From the NCBI RefSeq assembly GCF_002941025.1, contig NZ_PTJS01000001.1:1488001-1552000 (forward strand): 64,000 bases of DNA, read 5' to 3'. The first letter of the stretch is position 1, and every line of letters begins with the position of its first letter. The translations under genes and the position numbers were made by a program. This DNA is from Streptomyces sp. QL37 (GTDB lineage Bacteria > Actinomycetota > Actinomycetes > Streptomycetales > Streptomycetaceae). Positions 26,419 through 33,796 of the stretch are shown here, piece after piece. Below the pieces are notes generated by a model. The model saw nothing but the letters and a program-made list of their open reading frames with translations. It made no database searches and was not told the DNA's origin.

Positions 26419-26631
26419 GCTCGACCCCTCCTCGGCTCGGAGGTCATCAACGCCGAAAAGGTGCGGGATTGTTTCCGCGAGAGGCCACGAGGGCGTGAAG
26501 GTGATGTGAGAGCCTACGTACGAGCCGGCCGGAGAGCACTCGCCTCCCCCAGCCACCAGGGACCAGCGATTCCCCCATGCGTCCCCCGCGACCTGAGGGA
26601 CAGGGCCCGGAAGCTGCGTTTACGCAGGTCA

Positions 26632-26704
26632 GCCCCCGTAGCTCAGCGGACAGAGCACGTGCCTTCTAAGCGCTTGGCCGCAGGTTCGAGTCCTGCCGGG
26701 GGCG
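26632..26704 (+). tRNA. tRNA-Arg (anticodon TCT)
   Basis: A 73-nt cloverleaf: acceptor GCCCCCG paired with CGGGGGC (26697-26703) and discriminator G, D-stem GCTC/GAGC, T-arm GCAGG-TTCGAGT-CCTGC. The anticodon loop is CTTCTAA (26663-26669), anticodon TCT at 26665-26667, reading AGA. In the anticodon stem the outermost pair is C-T and one inner pair is G-T. CCA is not encoded. No duplicated 3' end that would mark an attachment site was seen. Confidence 0.93.
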
Positions 26705-26724
26705 CACATTGCGCACAACTGTGA

Positions 26725-26749
26725 GGCCCTCCGACCAGGAGGGCCTTTT
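26725..26749 (+). terminator. rho-independent terminator of tRNA-Arg
   Basis: GGCCCTCC (26725-26732) pairs with GGAGGGCC (26738-26745) around a 5-nt loop and is followed by TTTT. It lies 20 bp after the tRNA. Confidence 0.88.
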
Positions 26750-26973
26750 CGCTGGTCAGAGGCACATTACCGGGCGATGCGTAGCTGGAACGTAAGCGCC
26801 GGACCGGCCCCGTGCGGCCACGAGGACGGTCCGGCGCTGTCCGGCTGTCGCCGGGTTTCTGGCGGGTGGCTACGGAGAATCCACGGAGACGTTCTCCGCG
26901 CTCCTCGTCAGCCGGCGTCGGGCAGCTCGGGGAGGCCCTCCCCGGCTTCCATGCGCTTCTTGAGCTCCGAGAG

Positions 26974-27294
26974 CTCACCTCCGCTCGAGCGGAGGTGAGT
27001 CGGACCGGACCTGCTGCGGGAGCCGGGCCGTCGTCCACTCCGCGCGAGCGGAGGTGAGCTGCCAAGGATCTACTGCGACCGGAACCCTCTTGGTTGACGG
27101 CGTCTTCCACATAGTGCGGTGGGACCCGCGGCACGAGGTCTGGCCGTCAAGGAAGTGATAGCGCCCGTTCGGCTTCCAGCCGGGCGGGGGCGCTTTTGCC
27201 TGATCGGCCACGACTACGCCCACGAAGTTCCCCTGGGGTGCAGCGGGCAACTGGCAAGGGCCATCGTGCTCTCCGCGCGAGCGGAGGTAAACCA
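26974..27294 (+). CRISPR. degenerate type I-E-like CRISPR repeats
   Basis: Three related 29-nt units are seen, at 26974-27002, 27033-27061 and 27266-27294. They share the core CTCCGCGCGAGCGGAGGT, palindromic as in Streptomyces type I-E repeats; the first has CTCGAGC in the centre and differs at about six positions. The first two are separated by 30 nt, close to spacer size. The last two are 204 nt apart, which does not fit a regular period, so units have been lost or have decayed. No cas gene is in the window. This is best read as an array remnant. Confidence 0.45.
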
Positions 27295-27758
27295 TTGACG
27301 ACTGGCGGCGACGCCGTTCGCACCAGGCGTGCCGCTCGCACTGGGCCGCGTCGCCCTTCAGTTTCTTCGGCCGAGGGCTGACCTGGGCGAGGACTCGTTG
27401 GCCAGACCCCGATAGCCCTCGTCAGCCTCAGCTTCACCGTCGGGTGCTGGCGGAACTGCTCGGCGATCCCCCGGTGCGCACGGCGGTTTGATCGTGCATC
27501 CGACCGCGCCGGACCACGACGCTGAACAAGGCGCGGCCTGGGGCGTCGCTGACGGTAATGGCCTTGATGGAGTTCTGTTTCTTTACGAGGCCCTGCGTCT
27601 GGATGAGGGAAATCCGGTACCTCGCGGCTGAACGTACGAGGTTCAGCGCGGCTCGCTTCGCATGCGAGGGACCAGTTCAGGACTCCCGTACTTCACCAGC
27701 TCTCAGTGGGCGGTTCGTGGGTTGATGTCCGTTTCTGCTTGAGGGTGGAGTAAGGCCG
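27295..27758. other. intergenic region without supported gene
   Basis: No reading frame here has homology or coding character that I can support. The stretch joins the CRISPR-like remnant to insertion-sequence debris. Confidence 0.5.
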
Positions 27759-27778
27759 CTGGTGGGGCTGTCAAGGGA

Positions 27779-27867
27779 CAGTAGGAGTTCCCCGCTCGCG
27801 GACAGTTGATCTCCCCACTGGTGGACGCTGAAAGTCCCCGGTGGGCAGTCGATCTCCCCGCTTGTGG
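27779..27867. repeat. IS21-type terminal repeats
   Basis: Three related units of about 22 bp: 27779-27801, 27803-27824 (CAGTTGATCTCCCCACTGGT...) and 27846-27867 (CAGTCGATCTCCCCGCTTGT...). IS21 elements carry multiple terminal repeats where transposase binds. They lie just past the 3' end of the minus-strand istB, as expected for the right end of that element. Confidence 0.6.
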
Positions 27868-27868
27868 G

Positions 27869-28702
27869 TCAGCCGAGGGGGACGATGCCTCGGCCGGTAG
27901 TGGCCTCGGAAAGGCGGTGGCTGTCGCCCTGCGTGACGACGACGTGGGCGTGATGCAGGAGCCGGTCGACGGTCGCGGTGGCGAGGGTCTTGGGCATGAT
28001 CTCGTCGAATCCCGACGGATGAAGATTGCTGCTGACGGCCAGACTCCGCCGTTCGTAAGCAGCATCGACCAGACGGTAGAAGCCCTCGGCTGCGTCCGGC
28101 GAGACGGGCAGGAGCCCGATGTCGTCAACGATGATCAAGTCGGTCCGGGTGATCCGACTGATGGCCTTCGAGACGGAGTCGTCGACGCGGTGACGGCGGA
28201 TCAGAGCTCCGAGGTCCTCGATGGTGAACCAGGCGACCGTCATCCCGGCGTCGACGGCCAACTGGCCGAGTGCCTCGCTGAAGTGCGACTTCCCCGTCCC
28301 CGAGGGGCCGACGACGCAGAGATTCTCGCGCCGGCCGACCCATTCCAGGGTCCGCAGCGCGGACTGTGTCGGGACCGGGATCGAGGACGCCTCCTCGTTC
28401 CAGATGTGGAAAGTCTTGCCGGTCGGGAAGGCAGCGCGAGTGCGGCGGGTGCGGAGGTTGGCCGCGTCGCGGCCGGCGGCCTCTTCCGCCAGCAGGGCCC
28501 GGACGGCCTCGGCGGGATCCCAGCGTTGGGCCTTCGCGGTGGGGATGATCTCCGTCATCGCCCGGCGGATGTGCGGCAGCTTCAGTCGCCGGGTCAGCGC
28601 GATCGCCTCGTCGAACGCGGCGCCGGACGTAGCGGCGACCGCCGAAGCGGGTGCTTGCATGCGGGGCAGCGTCGCGGCGGGTTGGGCAGGGCTGTCGTTC
28701 AT
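27869..28702 (-). CDS. istB: IstB-like ATPase of an IS21 element (no partner istA)
   Basis: A 277-aa IstB helper ATPase: Walker A GPSGTGKSHF, Walker B DLIIVDDIGLLP, and SSNLHPSGFDEIMPKTLA. IstB supports IstA in IS21 transposition. The gene looks intact from ATG 28702, but the istA that should precede it on the minus strand is missing, replaced by an unrelated + strand gene. It is therefore an orphan and probably inactive on its own. Confidence 0.9.
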   Translation of the reverse strand: MNDSPAQPAATLPRMQAPASAVAATSGAAFDEAIALTRRLKLPHIRRAMTEIIPTAKAQRWDPAEAVRALLAEEAAGRDAANLRTRRTRAAFPTGKTFHIWNEEASSIPVPTQSALRTLEWVGRRENLCVVGPSGTGKSHFSEALGQLAVDAGMTVAWFTIEDLGALIRRHRVDDSVSKAISRITRTDLIIVDDIGLLPVSPDAAEGFYRLVDAAYERRSLAVSSNLHPSGFDEIMPKTLATATVDRLLHHAHVVVTQGDSHRLSEATTGRGIVPLG

Positions 28703-28792
28703 GAAAGTGCTCTTTCCAGGTCGGGGCCGGTGCGGGATGCCCGCCGGCCAGGTGATGGTGGTGCTGTCATGGGGGTCGGATAGGTTGCCCGG

Positions 28793-29092
28793 ATGACTGA
28801 CACGGACCCCCTGGTGCCTGTCCTCGCCGGACTCGTCGTCGATGTCGTCTGGTTCCTCGACAGCTGCGAGGACGACGAGGTCGACCCCGACTCCGCGGTG
28901 AAGATGATGGAGAGCGTCGCCTGGGTGCTGGGGCGGCTGCCGCAGGACCAGCGCGACCGGTTCCTGAGCGTCCTCGCAGACCTGGCCGAGGCCGAGCAGG
29001 ACTCGGGGCGGCGGGAGTTCTTGGAGGCATTCCCGTTCTCCTGCGGCCTGGTCGACGAGTGTCGGCGTACGTGCACCACCGCGTACGGATGA
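28793..29092 (+). CDS. small acidic hypothetical protein
   Basis: A 99-aa acidic helical protein (LAGLVVDVVWFLDSCEDDEV, MMESVAWVLGRLPQDQRDRF). No family recognised. The last dozen residues may be altered, because the sequence from about 29060 (GTGCACC repeated at 29070 and 29096) could be the left end of the following IS21 element. Confidence 0.65.
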   Translation: MTDTDPLVPVLAGLVVDVVWFLDSCEDDEVDPDSAVKMMESVAWVLGRLPQDQRDRFLSVLADLAEAEQDSGRREFLEAFPFSCGLVDECRRTCTTAYG

Positions 29093-29175
29093 AAGTGCAC
29101 CGTTGTTGATGCGCTGAGGTCAGTGCCGCGCGAGTCTTCTGTCGTCCTGTTCGGGGTCGGCGGAGGGCGTCGAGA

Positions 29176-30596
29176 GTGGTCTTGGATCCGCATCGCTGGT
29201 TGGAGCTGAGGCGTTTTCGCGGTCTGTACGAGTCCGGCGCGATGAGCCTGCGAGAGATCGCGAAGGAGACCGGGCTGAACCGGCGCACGGTCGCCAAGTA
29301 TCTGTCGGGCGAGACGCCGGTCGCGCCGCCGCGAAGGGCACCCAACGGGCAGCCGTACCGGCGGATGGTGGATGAGGTCGCGCCGTTGATCGACGCGATG
29401 CTGCGGGCTGAAGTCCTGCTCAAGGGTGCCGTGATTCACGAGCGCCTGGTGGCCGAGTACGGGTTCACTGGCAGCTACCAGCGGATCAAGATGTACTTGC
29501 AGGAAGCCAGACCCCGCATCGCGGAGGAACTCGGCATCAGCCCGAGCGAGCTGGCGGGCCTGCACCGCAGGTTCGAGGTGGTGCCCGGGGCTCTGGCCCA
29601 AGTCGACTGGGGAGACGAGGGAAAGATTCTCGCCCACGTCGGGATCCCGAAGGTCTACTCGTTCCACATGACCTTGTCCTACTCGCGCGATCCGTTCTGC
29701 TGCTTCACCACCAGCCAGGACCTGGCCACCTTCTTCGACTGTCACCGCCAGGCATTCGCGCACTTCGGCGGGGTCCCGATGTCGATCGTCTACGACCGGA
29801 CCAAAACGGTGGTCCGCCGACACGTCGCACCAGGTGAAGCTGTCCCCTCCACCCGGAAGCCGTCGCTTTCGCCGGGCACTACGACTTCGATCCCGACGTG
29901 CTGGCCGCCTACCGGCCCACGGGCAAAGGCCGGGTCGAGCGGCAGGTGCTGATCGTCCGCGACCATGTCCTGGCAGGACGCGCCTTCTCCTCGGTCGAGG
30001 AACTCAATGCCGCGTTCACCGCCTGGGTTCCGCTGCGGCGGGCGAAAGTGCATGGCACCCACGGCGAGGTCATCGGTCTCCGTGCGATCCGCGACCACGT
30101 GGCCCTGCGGCCGCTGCCCCAGGCGCCCTATGTGGTCACTCAGCGGCATCTCCGCCATGTCGGCAAGGACTGCCTGGTCGCCTTCGACGCGAATCTCTAC
30201 TCGGTGCCGGCCCGCAAGGTCCGTCCTCGTCAGCTGGTCGAGGTCAGGGCCACGAAGTCCCAGATCATGCTGCATGCCACCGGCCCCGATCGCACGGGCG
30301 AGACCCTGCTGGCCGTCCATCCGCGGACGGTTGGCCGAGGCGCCAGAATCGTGGATGAGAAGCACTGGGACGGCCTCCCCACGGGCGTCGGCCGCCGCGT
30401 CACCGCCGGTGATGGGGGCCTGCCGCGGCCCCGCCGCCACGACGCTCCGGCCTCGCAGGCCGGGCCGCTGGCGGCTCTGCTGAACCGGGCCGCGGTCACC
30501 CAGGTCGAGGTCGGTCGCCGGCCTTTGTCGGTCTATGACGAGCTGACTGGCACCCGCCCCTTCACCACCAAGCCGAGCGCGAAGGAATCGTCTTGA
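29176..30596 (+). pseudogene. istA: IS21 transposase istA, frameshifted
   Basis: The first part (29176 to about 29846) encodes an IstA N-terminus with a helix-turn-helix (MSLREIAKETGLNRRTVAKYL) and the start of the DDE core (LAQVDWGDEGKIL). The remainder (to 30596) continues the same protein in another frame (HYDFDPDVLAAYRPTGKGRV...). The break is a run of four C at 29844-29847 where one more C would restore the frame. This is either a real one-base deletion or a sequencing error in a homopolymer. Its stop overlaps istB (30593). Confidence 0.88.
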
Positions 30597-30808
30597 GCGA
30601 GCTGGTCTCCACCCGTATCCGCAACACGGCCGGCAAGCTGGGCCTGCCTCACCTGGCCGAGGCCCTGACTCAGTACGCTCAGCGAGCCGACGAGGCCAAG
30701 ATGGGCTACCTCGACTTCATCGACCTGGTTCTCTCCGAAGAACTCGCTGTCCGTGAAGCCACCGGGTCCTGGTCGCCGTGCTCCGCAGCCGCAACACCGT
30801 CACCTTGA
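30593..30808 (+). pseudogene. istB: truncated istB of the second IS21 element
   Basis: ATG-equivalent start at 30593 gives the normal IstB beginning (RIRNTAGKLGLPHLAEALTQ...YLDFIDLVLSEELAVRE). Homology stops at about 30756 and the frame runs into unrelated sequence up to 30808. The Walker motifs are gone. Confidence 0.85.
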
Positions 30809-31005
30809 CTCTCGCGGCCGAACTGATGGGCCGCAAGCGCAACGTGCTGAGCTACCACGCCGGGAGGTCCAAACCGATGCTGGCCTTCGCCGGACCCGAG
30901 CTCGCCAGAGTCCTCGTCCTCCACAGGCCCCACCCTCCCCGCACGCTCGAAGCCTTGAAGCGCCTGATCGAGCACCACGACGAGATCATCCCAAGCAGTA
31001 GTTAA
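30757..31005 (+). pseudogene. unidentified gene fragment between IS remnants
   Basis: An open frame of about 80 codons (HRVLVAVLRSRNTVTLTLAA...LARVLVLHRPHPPRTLEALK...HHDEIIPSSS) without its own start. It begins where istB homology ends and stops 11 bp before the IS3 orfA stop. It looks like the C-terminus of some larger protein cut by the insertions. I do not recognise the family. Confidence 0.45.
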
Positions 31006-31016
31006 ATTACGGGTCC

Positions 31017-31322
31017 TCACCAGCGCGTCTCCCCGGCGAAATACTTGGCGGCCTTCCGCAGGATCTCGCGTTCCTCCTCGAGCTCGCGGACCTTCTTCCG
31101 CAAAGCCGCGTTCTCCGCCTCCAGCGGGGCCGGCGGCTGGGACATTTCCTGCGTCCGGCGTCCCCGTGGACGACTTGCTCCGGCCGCCCGGACCCAGTTC
31201 CGCAGGGTCTCCGGGTTGATCCCCAGATCGGCGGCGACCGACCTGATCGTTGCGTCGGGCCGCGACTCGTACAGCGCGACCGCGTCCGCCTTGAATTCCG
31301 GCGGGTAGTTCTTCATGACCAC
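31017..31322 (-). CDS. IS3-family transposase OrfA (orfB missing)
   Basis: A complete 101-aa OrfA: helix-turn-helix FKADAVALYESRPDATIRSV, GINPETLRNWVRAAG, and a leucine-zipper coiled coil (AALRKKVRELEEEREILRKA) ending AKYFAGETRW. In an intact IS3 element orfB would follow on the minus strand below 31017 and overlap it; instead unrelated sequence begins at once. The element is therefore truncated. Confidence 0.9.
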   Translation of the reverse strand: MVMKNYPPEFKADAVALYESRPDATIRSVAADLGINPETLRNWVRAAGASRPRGRRTQEMSQPPAPLEAENAALRKKVRELEEEREILRKAAKYFAGETRW

Positions 31323-31377
31323 GAGATGTCCGTTCTCAGATCCTCAGGATCCAGTGTCTCGTGTGTCCAACATCAGG

Positions 31378-31845
31378 GGTCAAGGCCCTCCCACTACACG
31401 CCGCCTCAAGTGATCCATTTGCCGGTCGATCTTAATCCGAGTGCATATCGTGCATGTGGCGGCCCGTCGCGCACCATCGTGCATGCCGTGTGGTCCCCAA
31501 CTGGTCCCCATCAAGAGACTGCTGTTCTGCCATCAGGCGGGCGCCTTCGTGAGGCGGCAGCTGGCGAGCAGCTGCCCTGAGACGAACAGGTGGGGCGACT
31601 ACGCGATATCAGACGGGACTGGCAATCGAACGGGACGGCCGCTAAGCCACCCCTGCCTCAGTCTGGAACCTGTGGACCGGCCCGAGCTGACGGAGGAGAT
31701 TTCCGGACCGTCATGCCGCCCTCTTCGTCGTCCAACGCCGCGTGCAGCACGCTCATCAGTGCGCGCTCGGCTGTTCGTTCTGCCGGCGTCGGTGCGGCGC
31801 TCGCGGTCTACGCCGGTCGTCGGGCGCGACCGGCAGATCGCCCCG
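31378..31845. other. region without supported gene
   Basis: Open frames exist on the + strand but show no recognisable protein and weak codon bias. A short direct repeat, TGGTCCCCAACTGGTCCCC (31493-31511), is the only clear structure. It separates the IS debris from the two-component genes. Confidence 0.5.
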
Positions 31846-32529
31846 TCACCCCTGGGAGCGCGGCCGCGGCTTCACCAGCCCGCTCTGATAGGCGAGCACG
31901 ACGAGCTGTGCCCGGTCTCGGGCGTACAGCTTGCTCATGGCCCGCTGGATGTGGCTGCGTACGGTCAGTGGGCTCACTACCAATTCTTCGGCGATCTCGG
32001 CATTGGACCTCCCGTGGGCGGCCAGCGCCGTCACCTCGCGCTCCCGCTCCGTGAGCAGTTTCATTACATCCGGCACGGAGGTGCTCTGGTCGTGGTGCGC
32101 GACGGACAGGAAACGACTGATGAGGGTGCGCGTGGCGACGGGTGAGAGCAGGGACTCACCAGCCGCGATGGTGCGTATACCGGACAGCAGGGTGTCAGGA
32201 GTGACGTCCTTGCCCAGGAATCCGCTCGCTCCGGCGCGCAGCGCCTTCGCGACGTTCTCGTCGTTCTCAAAGGTGGTGAGGACGAGAATGCGGCTCGACG
32301 ACAGCTCAGGGCGCGCGCAGATGGCGGCGGTGGCGGCCACTCCGTCCAGCTCGGGCATGCGGATGTCCATGAGAACCACGTCGGGGTGATGTGCCGCCGT
32401 GAGCTCTACGGCCTCCCTCCCGTCGGCGGCCTCGGCGACGACCGTGAAGTCGGGTTGTGTGTCGATGAGGATGCGAAACGTGGCCCGCAGCAGGGCCTGG
32501 TCGTCGGCGAGAAGGACACGGATCGTCAT
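31846..32529 (-). CDS. NarL/LuxR-type response regulator
   Basis: A 227-aa two-component regulator. Receiver domain: LLADDQ acid pair, phosphoacceptor Asp in VVLMDIRMPELDG, switch Thr in VLTTFENDE and Lys in GFLGKD. The C-terminal LuxR helix-turn-helix is LTEREREVTALAAHGRSNAEIAEEL...TVRSHIQRAMSKL. It starts 6 bp after the kinase gene ends, forming a classic pair, and probably controls the upstream MMPL exporter. Confidence 0.94.
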   Translation of the reverse strand: MTIRVLLADDQALLRATFRILIDTQPDFTVVAEAADGREAVELTAAHHPDVVLMDIRMPELDGVAATAAICARPELSSSRILVLTTFENDENVAKALRAGASGFLGKDVTPDTLLSGIRTIAAGESLLSPVATRTLISRFLSVAHHDQSTSVPDVMKLLTEREREVTALAAHGRSNAEIAEELVVSPLTVRSHIQRAMSKLYARDRAQLVVLAYQSGLVKPRPRSQG

Positions 32530-32534
32530 CGGGA

Positions 32535-33703
32535 CTACCCTTCTGTCGTACGGGTCAGAGGAAGCGTGCAGGTGACCTGGAAGCCGCCCTCCGGGAGAGG
32601 GCCGGCGCGGAAAGTACCGCCCGCCGCCACGACTCGCTCACGCATCCCGAGCAGGCCGAAACCCCTGGTGCCGGCCGTCGGGGCCGGCGCCCAGCGCGCC
32701 GCATCGTTGGTGACGGACACGGTCAGCTGGCGCAGGGTGTAGGTGAGGCGGACGGTGGCCGAGCGGGTGGCCGCGTGTTTGGTCACGTTGGTCAGGGCCT
32801 CCTGGACGACGCGGTAGGCCGCCAGGTCCGGGCCGGCCGGCAGGGGGCGAGCGTCGCCGTCCACCGTGACGGTCACATCGAGGCCTGCAGTGGTGAAGCC
32901 ATCGATCAGGTCGGGTAGTCGTCCCAGTCCCGGTGCGGGCGCCAGGTCGTCCGCACCGTCGGATTCCTGCCGTAGCAGTCCCACCGTCGCCTTCATATCG
33001 GTCAGCGCGGCAGCCGTGGTCTCGGAGAGCCGCTCGATCATCTCGAAGGCCCGTTCGGGGTGGGTGCGGTAAAGGTGGGCCGCAGTGCCGGCCTGAGCAT
33101 TGGCAAGGGCGAGATGGTGGGCCACCACATCGTGCAGTTCCCGCGCGATGCGCACGCGCTCCTGCACGACCCGGTGGCGTGCCTCCTCCTCGCGCTCTCG
33201 GTCAGCGTGTTCGGTACGGGCCAGCGCGTACTCACGGTGTACCCGGACGTAGTTGCCACACACGGCGGCGAGGAGAACCCAGGCGACAGGGCTGACGGTG
33301 ACAAAGACCATCGAGTCCGGGAACGAGTTCAGGAACAGACCGGTGATCACCAGACACGCGGACGCCGTCAGTGCGGTGTTCCAGGTGGAGAGGCGGGCCC
33401 GGGCGCTCGTCGAGTACTGCGCGACCAGCAGTGGTGCGGTGTCAGGAGGTAGCCGAGCGTTCCAAGGCCCATGGCGCACAGCAGGACGACACCGAAGACG
33501 ATGGCAGGATTCTCGCGCCTGCGGTACAGCGCCGCGGAGGCGACCGCGGAGGGGAACAGACCTGGCCAGAGCGGTTGCAGTTGTGGTGCGACCGCCGCGG
33601 AGAGCGCGACCCCGGAGACGGTCAGGCCGAAGAGGAGGGCGAGGGCAGCGGTCTCGGTGACCACAGGCCGGGCCGTCGCCAGTCGCTGCCAGTATGTACG
33701 CAT
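32535..33703 (-). pseudogene. two-component sensor histidine kinase, frameshifted
   Basis: Membrane sensor kinase of the HisKA_3 class. The N-terminal membrane part is read from ATG 33703 (TETAALALLFGLTVSGVALS, FPSAVASAALYRRREN, FGVVLLCAMGLGTLGYLLTP). The rest follows in another frame: remaining membrane segments, dimerisation helix with phosphoacceptor His in RIARELHDVVAHHLA, and ATPase region EALTNVTKHA and GTRGFGLLGMRERV. The frame changes at about 33437-33450, where a single-base change would give one 389-aa protein. Whether this is true decay or a sequence error cannot be told from the window. Partner of the response regulator just downstream. Confidence 0.8.
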
Positions 33704-33736
33704 CGTGCTCCGGGTCGGTTCGCGGACGGTTATGGT

Positions 33737-33787
33737 CCCACGACGGGCCGCGGTGCCGCGCTCAGCGGCACCGCGGCCCGTCGTGGG
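33737..33787. terminator. 23-bp perfect hairpin between MMPL and kinase genes
   Basis: 33737-33759 (begins CCCACGACGGGCCGCGG) pairs perfectly with 33765-33787 around the loop GCTCA. It lies 10 bp past the MMPL stop and would end that transcript before the kinase gene. Confidence 0.78.
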
Positions 33788-33796
33788 CGGTGATTG

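Larger units (their letters stand above)
27759..31377. mobile_element. composite of IS21 and IS3 remnants
   Basis: Four pieces are packed together: an IS21-type end with its istB (-), a second IS21-type istA with frameshift followed by a cut istB (+), an unrecognised fragment, and an IS3-type orfA (-) without orfB. The right boundary is taken near 31377, where the IS3-like end (GTTGGACACACGAGACACTG on the minus strand) lies. No intact, active element is present. Confidence 0.7.

Noticed and set aside
26632..26704. tRNA-Arg as attachment site of an integrated element
   Set aside because: The element-like genes lie on the 5' side of the tRNA and no copy of its 3' end is seen elsewhere in the window.
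27062..27265. Further CRISPR repeats in the gap between the second and third units
   Set aside because: No segment matches the repeat core well enough; counting them would be speculation.
28699..29823. Long minus-strand frame opposite istA
   Set aside because: It is antisense to istA homology and shows no recognisable protein; GC-rich DNA produces such shadows.
31441..32145. Plus-strand frame of 234 codons before the response regulator
   Set aside because: It runs antisense into the response regulator gene, has no homology and weak codon bias.
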